Origin: Aspidapion aeneum
Taxonomy: Eukaryota; Arthropoda; Insecta; Coleoptera; Brentidae
Direction of reading: 5' to 3'
NCBI GenBank assembly: GCA_963576565.1
Contig: OY755042.1
Coordinates: 9,745,813 to 9,809,812, forward strand
Length of the DNA stretch: 64,000 nt
Shown: positions 32,501-44,170 of the stretch, in pieces
Layout of the letters: every line of letters starts with the position of its first letter
Position numbering within the stretch: position 1 is the first letter of the stretch
Notes under the pieces: model-generated
What the model was told of the DNA's origin: nothing
Database searches by the model: none
Seen by the model: the letters and a program-made list of their open reading frames with translations, nothing else
Translations under genes and position numbers: made by a program

Positions 32501-32560
32501 AAAGAATGCTGAGATCGCCGCTTAATAGCCCTTACAAATCATACAAAAAACGTTTTTTTA
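29545..32560 (+). repeat. 366-bp tandem array derived from P-like transposase exons
   Basis: Eight units recognised by CCAGAATTAGTAGAGAAGC-type anchors near 29703, 30101, 30475, 30841, 31208, 31575, 31941 and 32279. Spacings are 366-367 bp for the four central steps and up to 398 bp at the left edge. Units at 30.5-32.0 kb are nearly identical. Each unit contains a match to the end of the transposase exon 1 (TTTAAGCTAGTACAAAGGG), a GT...AG segment of about 106 bp (for example 30159-30264), and a following exon-like piece. In one unit that piece reads PNAKQCCDHCKIALRFTH (30278-30331). No unit keeps a long frame. Confidence 0.85.
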
Positions 32561-33109
32561 AAAATAATTTGCAGCTGCTGTGAAAAAACCTAAACTTTGT
32601 GTTAATAGGTACCTATCTACAAAGGCAAACCAAGGTTTATTTTTTAAAAGTTGGTTTTATCAAAAAGTTGCCCAAAAATATATATTTTTTTAATTTGCTG
32701 AATCAAAAAAAATCTCCATGAATTAAATAGTTTTCTTTGTTTTGCGATTCCTAAAAAACCAAACACTAAAGAATGCTCTAATCATACGCAAAATAGCCCT
32801 TACGAGCCATACACTAAAAGATTTCTTAAAAATAATATTACCACTATAATATTTTCTAAATTAGACCCCAAAATAAGCTACAATCAGGTAGTTCTAACAA
32901 GAAAATGTCTTTCCAGAATTGGTAGAGAAGGAGAAAATTGTACAGTACTACCTGACAGTGGACAGATCAGAGCTATCAGTACCAAGTTCTAAACCGTCTA
33001 TGTTCTAAACTCTATTCATTGATAATAAAATTAAAAACTATTCCGTGGAACCGGTGGAACTTTAGAAGTATAATAATAACTAACAATTAACTTTTGTTGT
33101 CATATTTTC
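32561..33109 (+). repeat. Degenerate edge of the P-derived array
   Basis: Two further, strongly diverged units (anchors near 32570-32640 and TTTCCAGAATTGGTAGAGAA near 32908). The block at 32930-32990 (AAAATTGTACAGTACTACC, TATCAGTACCAAGTTCT) matches the GGNCRVLDGTTVLSVPSSS coding part of the transposase at 28700-28755, so array units descend from coding sequence as well as the splice-site region. Confidence 0.65.
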
Positions 33110-33722
33110 TACCGTAAACCGTGGTAACTTTGGCACGATTTTTCATGTTTTTTCTTAAACTTTAAAAAATAACTGCACTTCAATAATTAAAGTTCCGACA
33201 CTTGTAAATGTAAACAAAATTACAGGGACATGATTTGTTTATAGTGTAAGCTAAGAAAATGAGCTCCAAAAGTGTCCCAAAGTTACCATGCCAGTTGGGG
33301 TAACTTTGGTACGCTGACTTTTTTTAACGAATATTTGAAAAGTATGTCTGTATCGTACCTCCGCATGTTACCATTTTTTGTTTAATTGTAAATATTTTTT
33401 TTTAGATGCGAATAATCTTTTTAACTATTTTATTAAAAGCAGGCCAAAATATTACTTCAACTAAAATGTCTTTACCAAAAACCAAATATATTTAGTGGTT
33501 TGGGCCACACAAGTAAATGTTATTTATGACTTTTCAAAAACACCTGCTATACCATAATCATTGAAATCACACTATAACTGCAGTCCAAACAAATGAGGAA
33601 TTCCAAAACCTAAAAATTTCACAGAATATTGCCTTATGAATTTGTACGAAAATAAAATGTAAAAAAATTCAGGGTGTCCCGAAGTTATACCCAAGTTACA
33701 AACTTAACCCGGTTTATGGTAG
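33110..33722. mobile_element. MITE with GGTAACTTTGG-type TIRs
   Basis: The left end reads TACCGTAAACCGTGGTAACT; the right end is an imperfect complement (AACCCGGTTTATGGTAG). A second TIR-like block, GGGGTAACTTTGGTACGC, lies at about 33298. TIRs of this composition are seen in pogo/Tigger-type elements. No coding sequence, about 610 bp. Confidence 0.55.
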
Positions 33723-34422
33723 GGTTTTTTTTTAGGTACCGAATTCAACAATTTTATCATGTAAATTAATTTGATTATAGCTATTACTATTAAGCAATAT
33801 AAGTGTCGATTTTTTAAAACTTTTCATCATCATTTTAACTTTCTCAACTTTTTTGTAATAATGGAAAGTGACACTTTTGTCTCTTCAATAAGGGATTAAA
33901 GGCACTTTTTATTTTTAAAGTGCGAAAAATGTCTTGGCATAATTTTATTTTAAGTAAGCCATTTCTGATATAAACTGATTTTCCTCTTACTACAACTATC
34001 TCCTAGTTTTTGAGCGGCCCCTCGAACATAAAAATGGCCAATTGTCCTTTAGCCCATTTTAACTTATTTCTGTCTTTTTTTTTTCTTTTTATCTTTATCT
34101 ATTTGAAAATATGTTTACATATGAATTTTAAAATGAACTTAAATTATGTGGATCAAAAATGTGTTTAGTTTTGAAGACTTTTTTGTGATTTTTGTTTTCT
34201 TTTTGAAATATTATTGGCTTTGTTTTAATAAATTTTTATTGGTAGATGCAAAATTAAAAAAATTATAAAAAGGTAGGCTAGATTATACTAATTTAAGTAA
34301 GTTTGAATTGTGAGTATAAACGGTATTCCAAGGTTTCCCTCAAAATGGCCGCCAAGATGGCTGCAATTACGATTACATTATCCGCGCAGGTTGACGCCTA
34401 TTCTCCCGCTTTTTACAAGTTC
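33723..34422. other. AT-rich, nothing recognised
   Basis: No gene or clear repeat. A recurring short motif, AAAGTGACACTTT or close relatives followed by TCCC-like text, occurs here (33866) and also near 25010, 36695 and 40965. Its meaning is unknown. Confidence 0.35.
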
Positions 34423-34434
34423 ATTGGAGCGAAA

Positions 34435-35278
34435 AATGCATAGAAAAACTTCAGGATGCAGTCACCCAAGTTCACAGTTGGACCACAAAGTGGCGAATAA
34501 AATTAAATGAAACCAAATCAATTCATGTTGATTTTACAAACAAAAATATAAATCACATACAAATAATAATTAACAACATTCCAGTACCATATTCGAATCA
34601 GGCAAAATATCTAGGTATGACACTTGATGCCAAATTGCGCTGGAATGCACATGTTAAGAAAAAAAAAAGAAGAACTTGAGATAAGGTATAGAAAAATGAA
34701 CTGGCTAATTGGAAGGAAGTCCAATTTAACAATTCATAATAAGTTACTGCTTTATAGACAAATACTGAAACCAGTATGGACATATGGTATTCAACTATGG
34801 GGTTGTGCTAAAGAGAGTAACATTCTAGTTGTACAGAGATTTTAAAATAAAGTATTAAGAAACATTGTGAATGCACCTTGGTACGTTCGAAATAGTGACC
34901 TTCATCGAGATCTAAAAATCGAAACTGTAGCAGAGACTATAAAAAAGTACGCAAAAAGCCATGAAGATAGACTCCATCGGCATGTGAATGTGGAAGCAAT
35001 TCAGCTTCTAGACAATACTATGCTAGTTCGAAGACTAAAAAGAGTGAAGCCGTTTGAGCTAGTATACTAAGTGAATTACACATAAAACAAAATAATGCTA
35101 TAAACACAACACAATTGTGAGTTACAGACTAAACAAAGCGGGGAGAACTGTTGAGTGAACCCTAAGTTTAAATCTGACTTTTCTAGTAAATTAAGTTAAA
35201 ACAAAAATGCTAATTAGTCTTACTGACTAGATTGTAATAAAAAAAAACAGACTGTGTTTGACAAATAAAAAAAAAAAA
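34435..35278 (+). pseudogene. Jockey-clade LINE, 5'-truncated reverse transcriptase
   Basis: The conceptual product starts EKLQDAVTQVHSWTTKW, has AKYLGMTLDAKLRWNAHV, and continues HNKLLLYRQILKPVWTYG, IQLWGCAKESNILVVQRF and ends VRRLKRVKPFELVY. The YLG-x-x-LD...W and KPVWTYGIQLWG motifs are typical of the C-terminal part of jockey-clade reverse transcriptase, after the catalytic core, which is not present. There is a frameshift at an A-run near 34660 and a stop at 34843-34845 (RF-stop-NK). A 3' UTR of about 200 bp ends in an A-rich tail. A 12-bp direct repeat ATTGG(A/G)GCGAAA at 34423-34434 and just after the tail (35278-35288) is the likely target duplication. A classic dead, truncated insertion. 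Confidence 0.9.
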
Positions 35279-36984
35279 TTGGGGCGAAAGCCGATTGGCG
35301 ATCCTGGGTGTTGTATACAAATATTCTAGCCGCTCGGCTTTCTTGGGCCGCAAGCCATCTCGCGGCCCGCGTTACGATGCAAACGGAATGGAAGCGGAGG
35401 GGGTCATATAGTTGTTTTGAGGCAAAGAAAAGCGCAAGTATTTTGCACCAGTCCACAGAATATGGAAGTTCGGTCCGCTTATTATGTTATGGGCCAGCCT
35501 AATTAATATAACATGAAAATACGGTAGTTTTGTAAAAACCAATACTTAGTTAAGTGCTGCTTGAAAAATCCATTACTTCCACCCTTAAGTCATTTGCACC
35601 CCCCCCCCCCCGCCTTAACAACTAACGGGCCGCCACTGTATTTATCCCAAAAATTATTCGCCTGCAGGGCCTTTTATTTTTAAACATTTTTCTGTGGTGT
35701 CGTTTTTCCGAAAAGTACATTAAGCCAGAAAGGATATAGGCTTTATTTTTTGTGAGTGTACTTAATTTGACTTAATTTATCGCCTGCGTTGCGGCGCACA
35801 GTGGTTCAAAACAGCATAAAACTGCCGCATTAATTTTCTTTGGGTATAAATTTGTTACTACCGGACCTTTGGCTTGTTCGAAAGCTAAAACTTTAAGCTA
35901 GACTTTGCTACTTAAATTGACATTTCACTATATAATACCAATTTATGAGCCCCTTAAAAAAAATGTGCACAGCCCTGTCATTTTTAGTTTGGATCTGTTA
36001 CAAAGCTTCATCACTACCGTGAATAAAAAAGTTAAACTTGTTAAAATTAATCATGAATTAAAAAAGATAGAATGAAATGGTTTTAGCTACAAAAATTATT
36101 AAAACGACAATATTCACCATAATCATCATAATAAAGTGTTTTTTGTCAGCAAAATCATGGTTATCGTCGGCGCAGTAATCACTTGTCATGCCAAAGTGAT
36201 TTAAAACCATGTAAAACTGACGCATTTAATTTTCTTTGCCATTAAAGCCATTGAACCTTATACAAATATAAAAATCCGAATTGCAAATAAAATAATATTA
36301 TTATAATTATATTTTTCTTTTATCAATTTGACGGTTTTAATAATGCACATTAGTTCTTAGCATACAGGGTGACTGAAATAGCTAAAACTTCAGTATAGTT
36401 TTTAAGATATTGACGTGTAAATATTGAAACTTTTGAGAGTTTAAGTCTAAGTCAGACTTAGAACAAAATAGTCTTTTTTATTACTTAAAATTGATATCTA
36501 ATTCCGTTAGAAAGTTTTTAGTTAGAATGCATTTTTACGTCCACGCTGTATATTATATACCAAAAAGTGGCACTTTTTTCCCCGAGGCAAAAACGTTGTA
36601 GTACAAGCGTAGCATGGACTACAATTCTTTGGGGGATAATAATTTTTATTAAGAGGTTTATTATCTACTTTCTGCAATTTTACGGATAAAAAGTGTCACT
36701 TTGATCCCTTAAATAAGAAAATGAAAATGGAGTTTTTATCGAAAAAATAACATTTCTTTTCAAAACAGGCTAATATGTGATTAACTTTGTATAATAAACG
36801 GTTTAACATAAAGTTGTCTATTGTATTTTTAAAATTGGGACCCATATCTATATTAAAAGGTATTTCTTAAACGGACAGGTGAGTACGGGTGAGATATTAT
36901 CAGCAATAATTGTTTAACATGTTAACACCGTATGGGGCTCTCAGAGCCCCCGAAAATTTATAAACTATAAATATACCTATAAAG
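35279..36984. other. No gene; hAT-type scraps and AT-rich DNA
   Basis: 35279-35500 is a GC-richer piece (GGGCCGCAAGCCATCTCGC, CGGCCCGCGTTACG) resembling the untranslated ends of hAT elements, but without a pair. A hAT-type right end, GGGCCGCCACTG, ends at 35638. An ACAGGGTGACTGAAATAGC start at 36365 has no clear partner. The rest shows nothing. Confidence 0.35.
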
Positions 36985-37400
36985 ATAAACCGCCGTATAT
37001 ATTAATAATGGCATTGGGGACAAACTAAAAGAAGCAGGTCATAGAGATATAGTAAATATAAAGCGCAAAAGAAAAAATAGAATGGCAATAGAATTTGTAA
37101 CAAGCTTGAGTGCAAAGAAGTTCATAGAAAATGAGATAATTAAGAATAATAACACGAAAGCATACATTCCGGCAGGCCTTACATCGATCAAAGGAGTAGC
37201 GAAAGATGTTTGGAGAAATTTGACAGATGAAGAGATAAAGCAGGAAATTAGGGCAGAGATAGAGGTTTTGGACATTGTAAGAATTAAAAGAAAGAATTCG
37301 GAAAATGAACTGATTAATACTAAACGATCATTTTCACTTTTTAGGGAACTAGATTACCCAGTCCTTCTATCTTCTAGGCTTAGTAGATTATATTTACAGT
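36985..37400 (+). pseudogene. Jockey-type LINE ORF1 (gag-like) remnant
   Basis: The readable product includes NGIGDKLKEAGHRDIVNIK, then KAYIPAGLTSIKGVAKDVW and RNLTDEEIKQEIRAEIEVLD, then IVRIKRK. This order (G-x-x-L-...-G-H...I; AYIP...GV-x-x-V; DEEI; VLDV-x-R-x-x-RK) is that of ORF1 proteins of insect non-LTR elements, in the region before the CCHC zinc knuckles. The knuckles and the rest are missing, and the frame runs into unrelated sequence after about 37330. No reverse transcriptase follows. Confidence 0.65.
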
Positions 37401-38076
37401 GATCAATTTCTTCAATCACTGTATCATCAAGATGTTGCTGATGCAGGCTTCGGACTTGATAAGGAAAGAGAATTTTACTAAATTATCACTCATTAAAAAA
37501 AATCGTTTTATACTATTAGATATCTATAATGGTATTATTATTATTATATATTAGAAGTACCTATCAATAGCTAGTTTATCCAAAATAAATTATCTTTAAA
37601 AAAAATCTTAACCAATAAAAACAACAATGTAAACAAGTCACTAATTTGTTCCTTCCAGGACTAGAGACAGACAAACCAAAAAATGCAACACTTAAGCGAT
37701 CCGGCGATAAGGAATTCGGCGATAGTGAGAATTGGGGCAATGAAAAACAGTTAATATAGATCATGATCTTAGTATAATAGTAGCTAATTTTTTACTTGAT
37801 TTAAGTCATTTAGGAGCCCCAATGCGTCATTTTTAGGGGGTTTTGAACCACTGTGTGGCGCACAGTGCGGACTCCTGTGGGCAATATTCGAAAAACTGAA
37901 AACATTTTAAAAGTTTTAATATTGCAAAAGTATAGATAAATGTCCAGTTTATCTGTAATCATAACCTATTTTTTAGTCACACTTGCGAAAGTGAACAAAA
38001 TAATTAGTTAAAGTCCTTATTTTAAAACAGGTACAAAAAAATCGTATAAAATACCTATCAGAAAATTAATTTTACT
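37401..38076. other. Nothing recognised
   Basis: AT-rich DNA without a supportable gene. Confidence 0.35.
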
Positions 38077-40136
38077 GGGGTACGTTCAGATTGAAAAGTC
38101 GGGCGAGACGTCTTGCCGAGCGAATGACGTCATGGGTAAATCGCCGGACGTCTTGCCTTTGTGAATGGTATGGATGTAATAAACATATCCTTAAAATATT
38201 TTTTTTTTCAAAATTATTGATAAATTTCATCAGATTTAAAAATTTGTTTTTCAGTTCATTTAGTAGAGTTAACATAAACACAAATAAGTGTTTTTTTTGT
38301 TTTGAAAAATGGAAATAGAGAGTCTTTTGGAGTACCCGACTTTTGGTGGCTGACAGAGTTTTATTATAGACAAATAAAGTTTTGTTTTAGATTTAAAAGT
38401 TGTGTTTTCTGTAAATTTATTTTCTTTGTTGTACAAGCAATACAGGTTTTAAGTTCCTCTGCTCAGCACTTTCAAAGAAAATAAATAAATTTAAAAATTA
38501 ATAGTTATATGTACATACATGTGCAATATAATATAATAGCGTATGACAATGAGAATGCGAAAGAAGAAAAATTCTCAAAGTGTTTGCTGGGGCGTTGTGA
38601 GATCTTCAATTACATTATATCAAACCTCTTTATATGGTTACATTATCTACTATTAAATAAAGAATACAAATATACATCGTTTAAATGTCTTTTATTTTAA
38701 TTTGAAAGCACAAAGTAATATCTAGGTATAATATTATTTATATTCCTATAACAATTTGTCCAAATAAAAATCCATTCTCTACATTCTCCTAAGTAGAAAC
38801 TGAACAGTCAAAATGAAATTCTGTAAAGGTCCATTTGCATGTGAAAGAGTGTTTTCCTAAAAGGAGTTCCGCTGCAAAAGGATTCTGCTTGAAAAACTGC
38901 TTGATACTCTAAAAACAACTTACACTGCCAAGGGTTATTCCGAAGGCAATTGTCTTCATTGCATGGAGCGATGTGTAACCTGTAACCAATACAGTTTTGA
39001 GGGTCGATTTACACAGCAACATAACAAAAAATGGAATTTTAGGGTTAATTTTGGTATTTTCGTTTTTTTTCTGGCAGCTGATTATGGTAAAATGGAGCTT
39101 TAAAACAAGGCATTAACTTTATCCATTGTGCTATGTTACTATGGGTAAACCATCATGCATACCCTAGCAAAAATCCCACAAAGAAAAATACTCTATCAAT
39201 CTATGGGCACCTAAGCTCACACTAGGTACTATAGTTATAGTGTGCGTGTGAGCTAATATAACTAAAAACTGAAATATATTACCTTTCGTTTGATACCACA
39301 CAAGCCATGTTTTGACTTAAACTCTAATTTTTGAAATCTACCTTCACCATTTTTAAAAAAAAACTAAAATGTAGGTTGTCTAACTCCAGACTTAACTACC
39401 TTTAGTTTGATATCACACACTATCGTTTTTAAATGGGACCATCTCGACCGAAAACCCAGCCTAGGTACCAAATTTCATTCAAATCAGGCAAGCGGTTTTT
39501 GAGTTATGCGCGTTAGTCGTTACAGACAGACAGACAGGCAGACACACGGCGCGACAAAAAAGTTTCAAAATCATCTGAAACGCAGATATATAAAAATTTT
39601 TAAAATCAGAGCAATTTTTTTTCTCCAAATAATTAGGATCAACATAGCACACACTACTATGGTATAGTAGTAGTGTGAGCTAATAGGTAAGTACATTTAA
39701 TGTTTTCTATACGGGATATAAAACTACAATCTTTTGAATATAGGAACTTTTGTGATGTTTTTATGTGGGTTTCTTGTCAGAGGTAAGGGCTTAACCCTTC
39801 TAAAGAAACTTAGAACTCACCTGCCGAAAGTCAAACAAGTGTTTTTTGTCTTCAAGAAAAAGTAAAATTTGATTATTTAATTATGGAAAATGCCACTTTT
39901 ATGTAATATGTTTTCGATAATATAAAACAAAAAATAAAAAAATTGGGGGGTTGGTTTATATACCTACTGCGCAAGTCGAGCGTTTATCACCCACCTCATA
40001 GAGAAGGGTGTAAAAGGCGATTCGCCCGACGTTATTTTCGGCCAATATGAACGAGAGTAACTTTCACCCAGTATGTAATCTTAACGGATTTGAGCGCGCC
40101 CGACTACATCCGACGTGCTATCTGAATGTACCCCTG
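38077..40136. mobile_element. 2.06 kb TIR element
   Basis: The left end GGGGTACGTTCAGAT and the right end ATCTGAATGTACCCC are complementary at 14 of 15 bases. Sub-terminal pieces are also mirrored (AAAGTCGGGCGAGACG / CGCGCCCGACTACATCCGAC). The core is AT-rich and contains a repeat with CAAATTTCATTCAAATCAGG and a CAGACAGACAGACAGG run at 39525, plus small hairpins with GCTCACAC/GTGTGAGC and ACACTACTA/TAGTAGTGT near 39210 and 39655. Open stretches at 38091-38700 resemble nothing known. No target duplication found, superfamily unknown. Confidence 0.55.
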
Positions 40137-41248
40137 GTTCTGCATTTAAATATAAAAAAAAATTTATTTAAGTATTACAGAGATATATATTTACGCTATT
40201 TGTTTAAATAAAATTTTCTTAAATTGACGTCTCGCTTTTAAAATAATTTAATTAAAACTGTTAATGCTTACAAAAAAAAATATTTTTTAAATTTTATTAA
40301 GGATATAAAAAATTGCAAAGATTTGCAAGGTCTGGCATTTATCCTAAATATTAGTTCAATGAATTAGCAAAAAGGTAGCATAAATATTTTTTGCTACTGG
40401 CTGCTACTAAGGGTGCTGTATTTTTTTAAATAATATATTTCAATCCTAATAATTTATTGGTTACCACCCCGGTTGAGAGGCCTCACATCATCTCCTGTTT
40501 AGGTATACCCTTAAAACCAGTCTTGCCGCCATTTGGACAAATATAAAATTGTGACAGACGTCAAAAATGGCGGCAGCAAGGTGTCAAAAATGTCACTAAA
40601 TCTGGAGAAGATATGGGGCTTATTATTCGGTGATGGCGAGTGGTTATAGGTGATAATAAATTTTAAAAAAATTCCCAAAATATTTATGGTACTAAGTCAC
40701 CTTATACTACTGTGAGCAAAATGGAAAATTATATATTTTAGAATCGCATATCGTATTGGCCGTTTTTTGTCAATGGGAACGCACAAAAACAATAATTTGA
40801 GGTAGTCAATAAAATTATAAAAATACTGCAGGCTTAAAATATAAATGTCAAAAATTATTTTGGTGTATGTGTGGGCGAATATTAAAAAAAATATATATAG
40901 TTTTTTTGCACTTTGGAGATCAAGAGTGCGCTTTTTATCATAAATTTTAGGAATAAAGTATCACTTTTTATCCCGTGGATACAAAGTGACGTTCAAAGAT
41001 AAAACGTAAAAATGGGAAGTCTGTTTTTCTTGCAAAATAATTTTAATACAAACGGGGCCCAAAAATAACTAAAGTATATTTGAAGCACTCGGCGAACTGT
41101 AGCTACATACAATTTTTTCTTCTCGGGATAAAAGTGCCACTTAAGTCCCTAAGAAGATAATATACTATTTTATCACTTTTTTTTAACTTTTAGAACGCAT
41201 AAGCGTAAAACATTCAGACTTGTTAAATGAGTGGCCTCTCACGAAAAT
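40137..41248. other. No gene; one hairpin
   Basis: An imperfect hairpin at 40528-40588 pairs CTTGCCGCCATTT with AAATGGCGGCAGCAAG. Otherwise AT-rich DNA with scattered copies of the AAAGTGNCACTT-like motif (40965, 41135). Confidence 0.35.
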
Positions 41249-41256
41249 CTGAAGGT

Positions 41257-41390
41257 AGATTTTTTTAGATATTTTCCACATATTTCATGAATACAAGCAT
41301 AAAATACGGCCTCATGAGGTCTTGGGCCCCCCGAAACTGTCTAAACTGTCTCGCCCCCCCCCCCGAAACTTTCTTCTATATACGCCACTG
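41257..41390. mobile_element. hAT-type insertion lacking its left end
   Basis: A 134-bp piece matching 10628-10776 (TTTTTTTAGATATTTTCCAC to TATATACGCCACTG). It is flanked by the perfect 8-bp repeat CTGAAGGT (41249-41256 and 41391-41398). The right TIR is intact, but the left TIR and about 45 bp next to it are absent, although the duplication abuts the truncated end exactly. It interrupts the coding-like segment listed next. Confidence 0.8.
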
Positions 41391-41396
41391 CTGAAG

Positions 41397-41745
41397 GTGT
41401 TAAATATTTTCAAAAAAATTCAACCCTTGTTGGGTTTAGAAGAATGTTCTGACAAAAATAACCAAATTCTAAATAAGGCATCATTAAATTTTTGCAAAAG
41501 TCTCAGTCTCAAATGGAAGCCAACGGGACGAAACAAAATTTATTTTCAAAACCGTTATTTCGAATGATTAAATAAAGATATTATATCTGAGAAATTTTGT
41601 TATAAAACGGATTCGGAAAAATCAAAAAATACAGATTCAGAAACAGAGGCCGTACCCGGACGGAGTCGTGGACAGCCTATAACGGCTTTCTTAGAATCAT
41701 CTTTAAGAACAAAGAAACTGAGGGTGCAATGTGTGTGTATGGTAA
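41397..41745 (+). pseudogene. Unidentified coding-like remnant
   Basis: The readable product begins VLNIFKKIQPLLGLEECSDK, has LSLKWKPTGRNKIYFQNRYF, and after a stop near 41570 and a frame change reads GRSRGQPITAFLESSLRTKK. Codon-like composition and the final G-R-x-R-G-x-P-x-x-x-F-x-x-x-S-x-R-x-K motif resemble a transposon-associated protein family of insects and cnidarians that I recall only as uncharacterised. I assign no function. The frame can be followed back across the hAT piece at 41257-41390 (HENLK joins VLNIF), so that insertion split it. Confidence 0.4.
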
Positions 41746-41750
41746 AAATA

Positions 41751-41935
41751 CAGTCGAGCCTCTCTAACTCGAACCTCTATAACTCAAACCTCTCTATAAC
41801 TCGAACCTTTTAAGTGGTCCCTGCACTTTTTATATGTATTTTAACCTGTTTGACTCGAATTTCTATAACTCGAACTCTCCATAACTCGAACTGTTTTGGT
41901 TGTCCCTTTAAGTTCGAGTTATAGAGGTTCGACTG
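41751..41935. mobile_element. Pogo-like MITE, 185 bp
   Basis: The ends CAGTCGAGCCTCTCTAACTC and GAGTTATAGAGGTTCGACTG are imperfect TIRs of the pogo type, with TA on both sides (41749-41750 and 41936-41937). The interior is largely repeats of the ATAACTCGAAC end module, in both orientations. Too short to code. Confidence 0.85.
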
Positions 41936-41937
41936 TA

Positions 41938-42884
41938 ACTATTTTGGGGTTGCTAATTTAATTTTTCTGGAAGGGACTTAGCCCCCCCAAGCCTTCCTAA
42001 CTACGCCCATGAAACCGAATAAAAAAAAATTTAGTTTAATTTCTAACACAAAAATAAATTGGTTTTTAGTTTTAACGTAACTGTAGGTTAAATTGAATGT
42101 ACTTTAATTTATTTTTTTAATATTTTATATAAAATGACATATATATATTTTAAAAAGTTTTACTTATTTTAACCCTTAGACTACACTTATACCCCACATA
42201 CCCTATTAGAAAATTGACTTTTTTGAAAAACAACAAAGATATTGATTATTGTCCAAAAACCCTATTTTTGTCCGCTGTGCGGCGCTTTCTTTTTCATTAT
42301 ATTTAGAATCAAAAAATAATTCGCTGCGCGATTTGTTTTAAAAAGTAGTTAACTTTTCAAAAATTCTTGCCTGATCCGCAATTTTTTTAATTTTACAATA
42401 GTGTTTTGATAATACAAAAAGTTTCTACTTAATTTTTGTAAAATTTTCGCCTTTGGTCATTTATTTTACAGTTTTTTTTTTGATCAGATGATTACGGTTT
42501 GTTAAATTTGGAATTACTTTTTCTGGGAAAACTTGAAATTATTTTCTTTAGTATTCTTTGTTTGTTTGTCTTTATTACCATTATTATAAATGCAAGCTCG
42601 GCTCTAACAATGGGGCATTTCGCATAAACCTATTGTTAATAATTGATGGAGTGGTTTACAAATAATTTTCAACCCTATTCTTTCCCTTTTTGTTTCTATC
42701 AATAATCTGATTAAATTTGGAAACAAAACGCCATAAGATTTTTTCTCCACGCGCTAAACAGTATAAAGAAAAAAGAAAAAAATATTTAATAAGAAAATGT
42801 GGATATTCAACTTTATATAATACAGGATGGGCCACTTAAAACTTACAATGGCTATTGTTTTTAAAGCATAAAAAGACATCAAAA
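41938..42884. other. No gene seen
   Basis: AT-rich DNA. At 41975-42010 a GCCCCCCCAAGCC...CTACGCCCATG string looks like a lone hAT-type right end. Confidence 0.35.
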
Positions 42885-42999
42885 TAAATGGATCCAGACG
42901 TATCTGATACCTTCCTAGATAGCCTAGCAGTGGCGGCTCGTGAAGTATAAGAATGGGTGTGCGCTATAATAAGTGAGTCGAAATAAATTTAAAATAAAT

Positions 43000-43377
43000 A
43001 AAGTTAAAAAATTTTGCATTTTGCATTATTTTCGAGGTGCCTTTAAACACTGTCGAATTTTCTATATTTTATTTTAACACATTGTCCAACTCAGCACTAA
43101 AATGTATTAGTTCTTTAAAAATACCGCGATCTAAAGAACCATCTGTTTCATCATGACCTCGGAGAGCCAACTCAAAAACACCACAAAACTTCACACAACT
43201 TATAATTCTACTTAAAATATGGCGATTCTTTCTTACATTTTCATTATGCTTAGCAATTTCCAAGCGATAGGCAGAGCTTAACTATTGGGCAATATTAATT
43301 TTACCGAGCATCACCAATTCTGTGCAAGCTTGCAAATGATATTTCGATAATGCATGCTTTTTAATTTTTGCCTGTAG
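43000..43377 (-). pseudogene. hAT (ZMYM1-like) transposase, exon 2 remnant
   Basis: Starts after a TTGTCTACAG acceptor and reads AKIKKHALSKYHLQACTELV, then NIAQ-stop, then LEIAKHNENVRKNRHILSRI, CVKFCGVFELALRGHDETDG and IFKELIHFSAELDNVLK, then a stop followed by NIENSTVFKGTSKIMQN. The order matches the middle of ZMYM1-like hAT transposases (KHNE-V-x-KNRHILS, KFCG-x-FELALRGHDE). Two in-frame stops kill it. The RNase H acidic residues downstream are deleted. Confidence 0.85.
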
Positions 43378-44170
43378 ACAATGAATACACGACTTGTCGG
43401 GTACGATTTTATTTTAAATCGAACCCTTAAACGAGGGTACCGTAGTAGATCTCTTATGTGAATAAAATAAATATAAAACAGTTTTAAAAACGATACAAAC
43501 TTTAATGAATACAAAATAAAACTCTGTTGCAATTTACAAATTGTTACAAGACTTTTCTTATGACCTATAAAACGAACAAGACCCAAAATATTAAAATAAA
43601 AACTTTAACTTACCATAATAACAAACTGCAAAATATTATTTAAATATAAAAATCTTATGTTTCTTTACTGACAATTACTTTTAGAGGTTTTAGTTAAGTT
43701 TAACAAAACTTAGAATGTAACTACCGACTTGTCTCCTCAAAGTTTGGCTTTTTATAAATGGTAGGTTGGACCTAAATAATCCATTATCCCCTCTTTGAAG
43801 AGTTTCGAGGAACCAAGTCAGTGGCGTTGCTGATAATCCTAAAATTTACTTTACATTCTAGCTAATGAGCTAAACAAGATAAGCTAAACAAAAACAGAGA
43901 TAAAATACATTTTATAGACAACATTTTCTTATCTCTCAGTTTTTCCATGTCCAATCACCTTAAAGGGAAAACCCTCTCGCTACTTGCTGTATCCCCACGC
44001 TTAACCATTACGACTCCCACTCTAGACTTTTGAACAGTTTTTCTCACATTAACCATCTGCTGTGTGGTAGGCGGTAACCAATTTGGAGAGAGGCGGAACC
44101 AATTTCTTATCTCAACAGAACCATAATTGTGTTTGTCGCTTTTCCAAGATGGTTTCGTACAGTGGCACAG

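Noticed and set aside
29545..32560. CRISPR-like array
   Set aside because: Units are 366 bp and homogeneous throughout, with no short-repeat/unique-spacer alternation, and the context is eukaryotic. They are degenerate transposase pieces.
34310..34510. Open frame MSINGIPRFPSKWPPRWL...
   Set aside because: It crosses the LINE's 5' truncation point in the wrong frame; the jockey-type reading begins at about 34440 in another frame.
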